Shown in pieces: positions 8,839 to 16,515 of a DNA stretch of 64,000 nucleotides. The translations under genes were made by a program, and so were the position numbers. The notes under the pieces are model-generated. The model was not told where the DNA came from, made no database searches, and worked only from the letters and a program-made list of their open reading frames with translations. How positions within the stretch are numbered: position 1 is the first letter of the stretch; each line of letters opens with the position of its first letter. Source of the stretch: an uncultured Eubacteriales bacterium (GTDB lineage: Bacteria > Bacillota > Clostridia > Oscillospirales > Acutalibacteraceae); NCBI GenBank assembly GCA_934561055.1, contig CAKTFN010000001.1, forward strand, positions 372,001 through 436,000, in the 5' to 3' direction.

Positions 8839-9010
8839 GCAAAAAAGCGATTAATTTGAGCCGTGCTTTTCCCGTTTGCGTTCAAACCGCAAAATTTTTT
8901 CTTTCCCTTGACAAAGTTGCGTAAAAGGTGCGACTTTTTCCTTTTTTGAGCCTTAAAATGAAAGGAGTTTTTCTTTCGCAAAAAAACTACAGAAACGGAA
9001 AAATCAAAGC

Positions 9011-9529
9011 ATGAAGAACAAAAACAGACTTTACGGCTACACGATGATGAGCAACGAGCATCTCAGAGAAAAGGAAATGAGCCTCAAGGCAAAGGGACTT
9101 TTTTCCTTGATGCTTTCCCTTCCGGAGGATTGGAATTACTCAATCAACGGGCTTTGTAAAATTTGCAAAGAGAACAAAAGTGCAATCAAAAGCGCCCTTT
9201 CCGAGCTTAAAGATTTCGGCTATCTCGACATTGTTATGAAGCTTCCGAACGAAACCGAAAGCGGAAGAATCGAATATGAATACCGAATTTTTCAACATCC
9301 CGTGAGCGTTAAAGAGAGATACGAAAAAGAGGCTTCTGTTTTTCAAGCCCCCGAAAGCCGTACACAAATAAATAAAGAAGAAATAATAAAAAAAATACCG
9401 ACTAAAGAAAAAGAAAATCATGTAAAAGAAAACGGAAAAAAGAACGATGTTGAAAACTCCGATTCGGGCGTTATGACCATCGGCGAAATGGGCGAGCTTG
9501 TCAAAAGGTATTACGTTCTTTACCGCTGA
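9011..9529 (+). CDS. Winged-helix, replication-initiator-like protein (short form)
   Basis: 172 residues, the only plus-strand gene in the left third. Residues 1-95 (YGYTMMSNEHLREKEMSLKA, then GLFSLMLSLPEDWNYSI and KSAIKSALSELKDFGYL) match the N-terminal helix-turn-helix of replisome-organiser/DUF6017-type proteins. These are common on Firmicutes phages and Tn1549-like elements. The second half is a Lys/Glu-rich linker ending in GVMTIGEMGELVKRYYVLYR, and the larger C-terminal domain usual in the family is missing. It sits between chromosomal genes with no mobile-element partner and its base composition is host-like, so it may be a shortened, retained relic or a host regulator. The AAAGGAG at about 8959 is distant from this start, so the start is uncertain. 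Confidence 0.65.
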   Translation: MKNKNRLYGYTMMSNEHLREKEMSLKAKGLFSLMLSLPEDWNYSINGLCKICKENKSAIKSALSELKDFGYLDIVMKLPNETESGRIEYEYRIFQHPVSVKERYEKEASVFQAPESRTQINKEEIIKKIPTKEKENHVKENGKKNDVENSDSGVMTIGEMGELVKRYYVLYR

Positions 9530-9530
9530 A

Positions 9531-9576
9531 AAAAGCAAAAAAAGCCGCCGCATTCCAAATCTCGAACACGGCGGAA
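9531..9576 (-). terminator. Terminator downstream of the SDR gene
   Basis: Minus-strand hairpin CCGCCG...CGGCGG followed by CTTTTTTT, 16 bases past the SDR stop. The same hairpin lies just beyond the plus-strand gene and may serve both. Confidence 0.65.
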
Positions 9577-9591
9577 TTTCAACGGATAAAA

Positions 9592-10335
9592 TCAGGTCTG
9601 GGCTGCGCCGTCAACGGAAATTACCGTTCCGGTGACATAGCTTGCCATCTCGCTTGCAAGGAAGAGGAAAACGTTTGCAACCTCCTCCGGTTCGCCGATT
9701 CTTCCGAGAGGAATCGGAGCGGCAACTCTTTCAACGATTTCAGGCGGAAGGGCGGCAACCATGTCTGTGCGGGTCACTCCGGGAGCAACGGCATTGACCC
9801 TGATTCCCTCACGGCCAAGCTCACGGGCAAGGCTCTTCGTCAAGCCGTTCACGGCAAACTTGCTCGTCGGATAACCGACACCGCTGGGCTGACCGTAGAT
9901 GCTTACCATTGAGCTTGTGTTGATAATGCAGCCGCTTTTTGCTTCACGCATGAACGGTTCAACCGCCTTGCAGCCGTTGAAAACGGCCGTGACATTGAGA
10001 TCCATGATTTTTTTGAAGTTTTCCGGTGTGTACTGCGAAAGCGGTTCTCTTGCGGAAATTCCTGCGTTATTGACAAGAATGTCGATTTTTCCGAAGGTTT
10101 TAACAACCTCGTTCACGGCGTTTTCAACCTCGTCAAATTCGGCAAGATTCGGCCACATTCCGATAACTCTGTAATCTTTGTTTTCGGCTTTAAGCTCGGC
10201 AAGAGCCTTTTCAACAGTCTCTTCTCTGCTTCCGAAAAGAGCGACTTTTGCGCCGTTTTGAAGGTATGAACGAACAACGGCAAGGCCGATTCCCCTCGTT
10301 CCGCCGGTTACGATTGCAACTTTTTCTTTGAGCAT
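9592..10335 (-). CDS. Short-chain dehydrogenase, BaiA-like (hydroxysteroid dehydrogenase-like)
   Basis: 247 residues from the ATG at 10335 (AAAGGA upstream); an in-frame ATG at 10353 is an alternative. Classical SDR features: nucleotide site TGGTRGIG (10-17), NNAG (89-92), catalytic S141/S142, Y155 and K159 in GVGYPTSK. The overall pattern (GAKVALFG, LNVTAVFNGCKA, INTSSMVSIYGQPSGVGYP and LFLASEMASYVTGTVISVDG) resembles the bile-acid 3-alpha-hydroxysteroid dehydrogenase BaiA more than FabG. It could reduce or oxidise a steroid or another secondary alcohol with NAD(P). No bai genes or fatty-acid genes are nearby, so the substrate is open. Confidence 0.82.
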   Translation of the reverse strand: MLKEKVAIVTGGTRGIGLAVVRSYLQNGAKVALFGSREETVEKALAELKAENKDYRVIGMWPNLAEFDEVENAVNEVVKTFGKIDILVNNAGISAREPLSQYTPENFKKIMDLNVTAVFNGCKAVEPFMREAKSGCIINTSSMVSIYGQPSGVGYPTSKFAVNGLTKSLARELGREGIRVNAVAPGVTRTDMVAALPPEIVERVAAPIPLGRIGEPEEVANVFLFLASEMASYVTGTVISVDGAAQT

Positions 10336-10490
10336 TTTTTTCGATCCTTTCATGATTTGTTTTTCTTCGGATTTTTTCCTTTTAAAGTATAGGAGCAAAA
10401 ATGCAAAAAGTCAAGGCCGTAAAGGACAAACCGTACATTTTTGAAAAAGGAAAGCCGCCCGACGGAAAAATCCGAACGGACAGCCCGAGT

Positions 10491-10901
10491 TTAACAATCA
10501 AACCAAAGAAGCTTTGCTTCATATGCGTTTTCGTCATCGGTGATATAATACCACGGTTCACCGCTCCACTTTTGATGAAAGCGAATTATCACCTCGGAAT
10601 CAACTGTCACAAAAACGACAAAATGTTTATCGGGAAAGCTTTGCCTTAACGCAGAAAGAAGAAGTTTTCCAAGTTTTTCGGAAAGCTCGCAAACTTCATC
10701 TTGTTGAGACTTTTTTACGTTGTCAAACAAATGAACGTGATTCTGCAAAGCTTCAAATGCAGTTTTATCTTCAATCGGTTCAGTAATTTTTGTTATCCCA
10801 CACGATTTCAGAAGAATAAATTCATCGCCACCGAAAGAAATGTTCGCAAAGTCAAACAAACTTATAAATTCATTAAAAGCAGAAATTTCTTTCTTTTTCA
10901 T
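10491..10901 (-). CDS. Hypothetical protein downstream of trxB
   Basis: 136 residues, starting 2 bases past the trxB stop, so probably translated from the same mRNA. No signal peptide, membrane segment or known motif. It looks like a small mixed alpha/beta protein (HFVVFVTVDSEVIIRFHQKW near residues 92-112, acidic C-terminus ITDDENAYEAKLLWFDC). Not recognised; the operon position alone hints at a housekeeping or redox link. Confidence 0.65.
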   Translation of the reverse strand: MKKKEISAFNEFISLFDFANISFGGDEFILLKSCGITKITEPIEDKTAFEALQNHVHLFDNVKKSQQDEVCELSEKLGKLLLSALRQSFPDKHFVVFVTVDSEVIIRFHQKWSGEPWYYITDDENAYEAKLLWFDC

Positions 10902-10903
10902 TC

Positions 10904-11815
10904 TTATTCAAGCGAATCGAGATACTTGCAGGCATTCACCGCGGCAATCGCTCCGTCGGAAACGGCGGTTGCGATTTGGCGAACACGCTTTGTTCGGCAG
11001 TCTCCGGCAACAAAAACGCCCTTTGTTCCGCTTTCGCACTCCTCTCCCGAAATGATGTAGCCGTAATCGTCAAGGCTTGAAACCGACTTAAACGGCTCGT
11101 TTTCCGGCACCTGTCCGATTGCAACAAAGATTCCGTCAACAAAAAGAGTTTTTTCCTCCTTCGTTTCGGTATTGATTATTCTGATTGAGGAAAGAGAATC
11201 ATCGCCCTCAATCGCACAGACAACGGAGTTTGTGATGAATTCGACGTTGCTCTTTTTTTCAAGCTGATCGAGAAGCTTTTTTTCGCCGGTGAAAAACGAA
11301 AGGTTTTGAACAAGAGTAACCTTTTTGCAAAGCTCGGAAAGCATGACCGCCTCCTGAAGGGCGGTGTTTCCGCCGCCGATGACGGCAACCTCCTTCCCCT
11401 TGTAAAACGCTCCGTCGCAAACGGCGCAATACGAAATTCCCGCTCCGACGAATTTTTCCTCGTTTTCGGCGCCGAGGGTTCTGTGCTTTGAGCCGGAGGC
11501 GATGATTACGCTTTTTGCTTCGTAAACTCCGTTTTCGCCGATGAGCTTTTTTGTTTTTCCTTCGGTTTCAATCCCGGTGATTTCGTCAAGCTCGATTTCC
11601 GCACCGAGAGAAAGCGCCTGTTCAACAAGATTTTCGGCAAATTCGTTGCCGCTCATGCGAAGCGTTCCGGGATAGTTTTCGACTTTCGGCGAATGGGTAA
11701 TCTGACCGCCGAAGGTCTCCTTTTCAATCACAAGGACGCTTTTTTCCGCACGCCTTGCATAAACTGCGGCGGTAAGCCCTGCGGGGCCTGCTCCGATTAT
11801 TGCTATATCGTACAT
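10904..11815 (-). CDS. trxB: Thioredoxin-disulfide reductase
   Basis: 303 residues from the ATG at 11815 (AAAGGTG just upstream; the frame is open to 11848). It has FAD-binding GAGPAGLTAAVYA (8-20), redox-active C130-A-V-C133-D, NADPH-binding GGGNTAL (147-153) and the C-terminal FAD motif GVFVAGDCRTK. It reduces thioredoxin with NADPH (or ferredoxin in some Clostridia). No thioredoxin gene adjoins it, though the class III RNR nearby carries its own thioredoxin-like domain. A small hypothetical gene follows directly. Confidence 0.93.
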   Translation of the reverse strand: MYDIAIIGAGPAGLTAAVYARRAEKSVLVIEKETFGGQITHSPKVENYPGTLRMSGNEFAENLVEQALSLGAEIELDEITGIETEGKTKKLIGENGVYEAKSVIIASGSKHRTLGAENEEKFVGAGISYCAVCDGAFYKGKEVAVIGGGNTALQEAVMLSELCKKVTLVQNLSFFTGEKKLLDQLEKKSNVEFITNSVVCAIEGDDSLSSIRIINTETKEEKTLFVDGIFVAIGQVPENEPFKSVSSLDDYGYIISGEECESGTKGVFVAGDCRTKRVRQIATAVSDGAIAAVNACKYLDSLE

Positions 11816-11869
11816 AAAGCTTTCACCTTTCAATGTCTCAAAATGCAATGGTTTTTGTGCTTCGGAATA

Positions 11870-12172
11870 TTAAAAAATACCGTGATTATACTTGATTTGT
11901 CCGTACAGCATAAATATCAGCCCGACAATGACAGCCGTAATAATTATATACGGTATTGCCGCTTCATTCAGATATGCCGCCGCATATGCCAAAACAAGAG
12001 AAATTCCGATAATAAGCGTTCCGGTGCCAACGGCTTTTCCGTATTTAGGCTCATCCTCTTCTTTCACTTTTCTGCGGTTATAAGAATGTATTGTGCCGAT
12101 ATTTCCCCGTATGTTTACAATACCGAGGACGGATATAAATATTCCTAAAACTAACAATATTATATTTTCCAT
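11870..12172 (-). CDS. Small membrane protein, three predicted helices
   Basis: 100 residues, ATG behind GAGGTCA. Hydrophobic helices at about 4-22, 50-68 and 74-92, with a charged loop (NRRKVKEEDEPKYGKA) between the first two. It resembles small DUF3784-like Firmicutes membrane proteins, but that assignment is weak. It ends 54 bases before the trxB start on the same strand and may be cotranscribed. Function unknown. Confidence 0.6.
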   Translation of the reverse strand: MENIILLVLGIFISVLGIVNIRGNIGTIHSYNRRKVKEEDEPKYGKAVGTGTLIIGISLVLAYAAAYLNEAAIPYIIITAVIVGLIFMLYGQIKYNHGIF

Positions 12173-12263
12173 TGTGACCTCACAAAACAGATACTGTTTT
12201 CGATATGTTCATAAATATGAACCGGTTCTGAGGGCTGCGTTTATAATTATATACGCAAAACAG

Positions 12264-12298
12264 GCTGTCGCAAACCATGAAAAGAGAAGCGACAGCCC
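12264..12298 (-). terminator. Hairpin terminator downstream of nrdD
   Basis: GGCTGTCGC pairs perfectly with GCGACAGCC around a 17-base loop, followed on the minus strand by TGTTTTG, 25 bases past the nrdD stop. Confidence 0.65.
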
Positions 12299-12323
12299 CG
12301 TTTTGATTATTCGGATTGTTTCA

Positions 12324-14696
12324 TTACTGAACAGCGACGGTTTCAATATACTTTCTGATGTTTGAAACGTTGCCGATTTTTTGAACGTCTCCGCCGTTTA
12401 CGATGACGAGAGTCGGAGCCATTGTTACGCCGAATTTCTTCGTAATTTCCGGATTCTCGTCGGCATAAACCTTTTCAAAAGCGATTCCGGCCTTGTTCAA
12501 AAATGTTTCTGCCATTTTGCAGTTCGGGCAGGTTCTCGTTGCAAAAAGGAAGGTTCCGTCCTTTTCTTCGCAAACGCTTTCCTTAACCTTTTCCTGCTCT
12601 TCCTTTACCGACTGGGGATCAGTTGACTTTCCGAGGTCGTAAACCTTACGTTCCTTGAACTCCTGAGTTTTTCCGTCGTTCCAGTTACGAACCGGACGGT
12701 AATAACCTGTGATTCGGCTGTATACTTCGGTTTCTCCGCCGCAAATCGGGCAGGTATACTGCTCACCGGAAATATATCCGTGATCCTTGCAGACCGAATA
12801 TGTCGGAGAAAGGGTGTAATACGGAAGTCTGTAATTGTCGGCAATCTTCTTGACAAGCTTTGCGGCAGCTTTCCAGTCCGGAAGCTTTTCGCCGAGGAAA
12901 GCGTGGAAAACGGTTCCCGAAGTGTACCGTGTCTGAAGGTCGTCCTGAATGTCAAGGGCGGCAAAAACGTCCTCGGTGAAACCGACGGGAAGATGCGAAG
13001 AGTTTGTGTAATACGGTGTTCCGCCTTCTTCCGCCGCAGTGATAATATCGGGATACTGTTCAACGTCATGCTTTGCAAAACGATAAGTTGTTGATTCGGC
13101 AGGCGTTGCTTCAAGATTATAAAGGTCGCCGTACTGTTCCTGATAATCGGAAAGACGCTCTCTCATGTGGTCAAGAACTTCCTTTGCAAAGTCCTGAGTT
13201 TCCTTATGGGTAAGGTCGGCATGGAGCCACTTTGCGTTGAGGCCGACTTCGTTCATACCGATAAGGCCGATTGTTGAGAAGTGGTTTTCAAAAGTTCCGA
13301 GGTAACGCTTTGTGTAAGGATAAAGGCCTTCGTTAAGGAGCTTTGTGATGATTGTTCTCTTGACTTTGAGGGAACGGGCGGAGACATCCATGAGGTGATC
13401 GAGTCTTTCATAGAAATCAGCCTTGTCCGAAGCAAGATATGCGATTCTCGGAAGGTTGATCGTTACAACGCCGACCGAACCGGTGCTTTCGCCGCTTCCG
13501 AAGAAACCGCCCGACTTTTTGCGAAGCTCACGAAGGTCAAGACGAAGACGGCAGCACATACTGCGGATATCGCTCGGTTCCATGTCGCTGTTGACATAGT
13601 TTGAGAAATACGGTGTTCCGTATTTTGAAGTCATTTCAAAGAGAAGCTTGTTGTTTTCGGTATCCGACCAGTCAAAGTCCCTTGTGATTGAGTAAGTCGG
13701 AATCGGATACTGGAAGCCGCGGCCGTTTGCGTCGCCTTCAATCATCGTTTCGATGAAAGCCTTGTTGACCATATCCATCTCTTTTTTGCAGTCCTTATAC
13801 TTAAACGGCATTTCCTTTCCGCCGACGATTGCGTTAAGCTCGGCAAGGTCGTTCGGAACCGTCCAGTCAAGGGTGATGTTTGAGAACGGAGCCTGAGTTC
13901 CCCAGCGTGACGGAGTGTTTACACCGTAAACGAAGGACTCAATGCACTTTTTAACCTGCTCATAAGAAAGGTTATCGGTCTTTACGAACGGAGCAAGATA
14001 AGTATCAAACGAGGAGAAAGCCTGAGCGCCCGCCCACTCGTTCTGCATGATTCCGAGGAAGTTTACCATCTGATTGCAGAGGGTTGCAAGGTGCTTTGCC
14101 GGAGCGGAAGTGATTTTTCCGGTTACGCCGCCGAGACCTTCTTTGATGAGCTGTTTGAGCGACCAGCCGGCGCAGTATCCGGTGAGCATTGAAAGGTCAT
14201 GAAGATGAATATCGCCGCTCTTATGCGCATTTGCGATTTCTTCGTCATAAATTTCCGAAAGCCAGTAGTTTGCGGTGATTGCGCCGGAGTTGCTGAGAAT
14301 GAGTCCTCCGACGGAGTAAGTTACGGTTGAGTTTTCCTTAACACGCCAGTCGGTGACTTTAACATAGCTGTCAACAACGGCCTTATAGTCAAGAATGGTT
14401 GACTTCATGTTGCGAAGCTTTTCACGCTGCTTACGATAAAGGATATAAGCTTTTGCAACCTGAGAATAGCCGGCTTTTACGAGGACGGTTTCAACGCTGT
14501 CCTGAATGTCCTCAACGGCGATGTGGCCGTCCTTGATTTTTGATTCAAAGTCTGCGGTGACTTTGAGTGCGATGAAGTCAATGAGGTCATCGTTGAAATT
14601 GACCTCCTGCGCTTCAAAAGCGGAGCGGATTGCGGCGGAAATTTTATTGATGTCAAAACCGACAAATTTTCCGTCTCTTTTCTTAACGTCAAACAT
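12324..14696 (-). CDS. nrdD: Anaerobic ribonucleoside-triphosphate reductase with fused thioredoxin-like tail
   Basis: 790 residues from the ATG at 14696 behind AAGGGAGA. N-terminal ATP-cone (about 1-95), then the class III catalytic barrel. Near the C-terminus are a zinc site (CKDHGY...CPICGG) and the glycyl-radical loop RITGYYRP with G664. Residues about 705-790 form an extra thioredoxin/glutaredoxin-like domain with C723-P-N-C726 and a cis-Pro-like MAPTLV. The enzyme makes dNTPs from NTPs without oxygen; the radical is installed by NrdG, encoded upstream. The tail could supply reductant in cis, which fits a thioredoxin-dependent rather than formate-dependent NrdD. Own promoter with NrdR boxes. 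Confidence 0.95.
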   Translation of the reverse strand: MFDVKKRDGKFVGFDINKISAAIRSAFEAQEVNFNDDLIDFIALKVTADFESKIKDGHIAVEDIQDSVETVLVKAGYSQVAKAYILYRKQREKLRNMKSTILDYKAVVDSYVKVTDWRVKENSTVTYSVGGLILSNSGAITANYWLSEIYDEEIANAHKSGDIHLHDLSMLTGYCAGWSLKQLIKEGLGGVTGKITSAPAKHLATLCNQMVNFLGIMQNEWAGAQAFSSFDTYLAPFVKTDNLSYEQVKKCIESFVYGVNTPSRWGTQAPFSNITLDWTVPNDLAELNAIVGGKEMPFKYKDCKKEMDMVNKAFIETMIEGDANGRGFQYPIPTYSITRDFDWSDTENNKLLFEMTSKYGTPYFSNYVNSDMEPSDIRSMCCRLRLDLRELRKKSGGFFGSGESTGSVGVVTINLPRIAYLASDKADFYERLDHLMDVSARSLKVKRTIITKLLNEGLYPYTKRYLGTFENHFSTIGLIGMNEVGLNAKWLHADLTHKETQDFAKEVLDHMRERLSDYQEQYGDLYNLEATPAESTTYRFAKHDVEQYPDIITAAEEGGTPYYTNSSHLPVGFTEDVFAALDIQDDLQTRYTSGTVFHAFLGEKLPDWKAAAKLVKKIADNYRLPYYTLSPTYSVCKDHGYISGEQYTCPICGGETEVYSRITGYYRPVRNWNDGKTQEFKERKVYDLGKSTDPQSVKEEQEKVKESVCEEKDGTFLFATRTCPNCKMAETFLNKAGIAFEKVYADENPEITKKFGVTMAPTLVIVNGGDVQKIGNVSNIRKYIETVAVQ

Positions 14697-14773
14697 TGTT
14701 GCGTCTCCCTTCGTATTCAATCGGCGGAAAGCTCTCCGTTTCCTTCCGTCGTCGTTTTTTTCTGTGCCTGACA

Positions 14774-14802
14774 AGTATATAACAAGAAAACAAAAAAGTC
14801 AA
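14774..14802 (-). promoter_or_regulatory. Promoter of nrdD
   Basis: On the minus strand TTGACT (14802-14797), a 17-base spacer and TATACT (14779-14774) lie about 80 bases before the nrdD ATG. NrdR boxes lie directly upstream. Confidence 0.75.
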
Positions 14803-14810
14803 GAGAAAAA

Positions 14811-14826
14811 ACACAAGATATTGCGT
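14811..14826. promoter_or_regulatory. NrdR box 1
   Basis: ACACAAGATATTGCGT, an imperfect palindrome matching the NrdR consensus (ACAC-W-ATATAT-W-GTGT type), 8 bases upstream of the nrdD -35 element. Its centre is 53 bp, about five helical turns, from box 2. Confidence 0.6.
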
Positions 14827-14863
14827 TTTTCTTTGACTTTTTAACTACATCTTGATTTGTGAA

Positions 14864-14879
14864 ACACTATATTTTGTGT
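14864..14879. promoter_or_regulatory. NrdR box 2
   Basis: ACACTATATTTTGTGT, a close match to the NrdR consensus palindrome, between the nrdG stop and the nrdD promoter. The spacing to box 1 suits cooperative binding on one DNA face. Confidence 0.75.
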
Positions 14880-14888
14880 TTAACGGCT

Positions 14889-15584
14889 TCAAATGCCTCT
14901 GATCTCAACATTTTCAACAAAGTTTCTTACCAAATTTGCAAATTTTTCGAGATCTTCTTTTTCATACGGAGTTTTTTCCTCTCCGACAAGGTCTCCGCTT
15001 GAAACATACTGCTGAATGAAATATTTTTTTTCGCCCTTCAGCCATTCTCCGATTTTTCTAAAATCTTCTTCGGTTTGAAGCTCCTTTGCGGTTGTTGTTC
15101 TGAACTCATGGGAAACACCGGAGTTTTTCAAAATTTCAACGCTTTTGCAAACGTTTTCAAGAATCTTTTCGTTCTTCACGCCGCAAACCTCAAGATACCT
15201 TTCCTTTGAAGTTTTGATATCCATTGCAACGTAATCGAGAAGCCCCTTTTCAAGAAGGGACGAAAGCTTTTCGGGAAAGCTTCCGTTCGTGTCAAGCTTC
15301 ACGGAAAAGCCGAACGAACGAACCTTTTCTATGAAATCTTCAATGTCGCTTTGAAGGCAGGGTTCTCCGCCCGTGATACAAACCCCGTCAAGCACGCCCT
15401 CCCGTTTTTTGAGAAAAGAGAGAACCTCCTCTTCGTCCATACGGTCGCTTTCGGCTTCGGGAAGAACGAGCGAAGCGTTCTGGCAAAACGGACAGCGGAA
15501 ATTGCAGCCCGTTGTGAAAATTGTGCAGGCAAGTTTTCCCGGGTAATCAAGAAGAGTGAGTTTTTGAAGGCCGCTGATTTTCAT
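14889..15584 (-). CDS. nrdG: Anaerobic ribonucleotide reductase activating protein
   Basis: 231 residues, ATG behind AAGGAGAAATC. Radical SAM protein with the cluster motif C27-NFR-C31-PF-C34 and SAM-binding TGGEP. It belongs to the YjjW/NrdG2-type activases, which begin with KLTLLDYPGKLACTIFTTGC. It reduces SAM at a [4Fe-4S] cluster to install the glycyl radical on NrdD, encoded just downstream. The 192-base gap to nrdD holds an extra promoter and NrdR boxes, so nrdD can be transcribed separately. Confidence 0.93.
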   Translation of the reverse strand: MKISGLQKLTLLDYPGKLACTIFTTGCNFRCPFCQNASLVLPEAESDRMDEEEVLSFLKKREGVLDGVCITGGEPCLQSDIEDFIEKVRSFGFSVKLDTNGSFPEKLSSLLEKGLLDYVAMDIKTSKERYLEVCGVKNEKILENVCKSVEILKNSGVSHEFRTTTAKELQTEEDFRKIGEWLKGEKKYFIQQYVSSGDLVGEEKTPYEKEDLEKFANLVRNFVENVEIRGI

Positions 15585-15650
15585 TGATTTCTCCTTTTCA
15601 AAGGTTTATTATTCCGAAAAAAGTCCGGTTCATTCAAAAGGTCATAACTC

Positions 15651-15676
15651 AAGGGCTGCCGCAAAGGACAGCCCTT
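15651..15676. terminator. Hairpin after the YhhN-family gene
   Basis: AAGGGCTG pairs with CAGCCCTT over a 10-base loop, 20 bases past the stop. A U-tract is poor, so this is a weak terminator candidate. Confidence 0.4.
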
Positions 15677-15695
15677 TGATTGGGTTTTCGTTTCA

Positions 15696-16472
15696 TCAGG
15701 TTCCGTAAAGAATCGGAGTCGAGATGAAGAAGATGCTGCTTGCAAGAAGAATCTGCGCGGCAAAATATGTTGCGATGTTGAAAATCTTCAGCGGTCTGTT
15801 CTTACCCTGTCCGGCGAAAAGAATGATTCCGAGACTTCCGTCCGAAAGAATGAACAAAACCGCACCGAGAGCAACGGTGATGAAAATCATCACGATATTG
15901 TCATTGAGGCCGTAAAGCCATTCGCCGATGCAAAGTCTGAAAGCCTTTGCGAGCATTGCGCTGATTGTTACGGCGTAAAGAACAACCGGAATAACCATAT
16001 AAAGCTTTCCGGAGGCAAGCTTTCCCTGCTTCTTTTTGATTCCCGCATAAAGAAGAACAAGTCCGACGAGAACCAAAACGGCAACCAGCTCATACCACGC
16101 AAAAAACGGCTTGTCGGGATACCTTTGAGCAATCGCTTTTTGGAAGGCGAAAATATAGAAGATATGACCGCCGAGGAAAGCAAAAAGGCCGAGTCCGAAA
16201 ACGAAGATCTTATCCGTGATGAGATGAAGGAACATATCGCCGAGCCAGCCGAAGAACAGTCCCCACAAAATCAGCTTTGTATAAGGCGAGGAAGCGGCCG
16301 AATGTCCGCTGATTTTCGCCGCAAGAAGTCCGGCGGCAAAGAAAAGAGCCGAGCAAATCATTTTGAAGCCGAACGATTTCCAGCACTTGTTCGGCCAGGA
16401 ATACTTGAGGAAGAACGGAACGAAAACGAATTCCGCCGCAACGACAAGAACAAAAAGAATTTTCAAAAACAT
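15696..16472 (-). CDS. YhhN/TMEM86-family membrane protein (lysoplasmalogenase-like)
   Basis: 258 residues with about eight hydrophobic helices. YhhN-family hallmarks are seen: GWLGDMFL near 75-82, GGHIFYIFAF near 100-109 and the late acidic motif FILSDGSLG near 207-215. Animal members (TMEM86) cleave the vinyl-ether bond of lysoplasmalogens. Clostridia often contain plasmalogens, so a lipid role is plausible, but bacterial activity is not proven for this protein. It follows the serine hydrolase by 43 bases on the same strand and may share its transcript. Confidence 0.8.
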   Translation of the reverse strand: MFLKILFVLVVAAEFVFVPFFLKYSWPNKCWKSFGFKMICSALFFAAGLLAAKISGHSAASSPYTKLILWGLFFGWLGDMFLHLITDKIFVFGLGLFAFLGGHIFYIFAFQKAIAQRYPDKPFFAWYELVAVLVLVGLVLLYAGIKKKQGKLASGKLYMVIPVVLYAVTISAMLAKAFRLCIGEWLYGLNDNIVMIFITVALGAVLFILSDGSLGIILFAGQGKNRPLKIFNIATYFAAQILLASSIFFISTPILYGT

Positions 16473-16515
16473 TATTTATATCTCCTTTTTCGTTATTCAA
16501 AAAGGTTGAAAAGAA

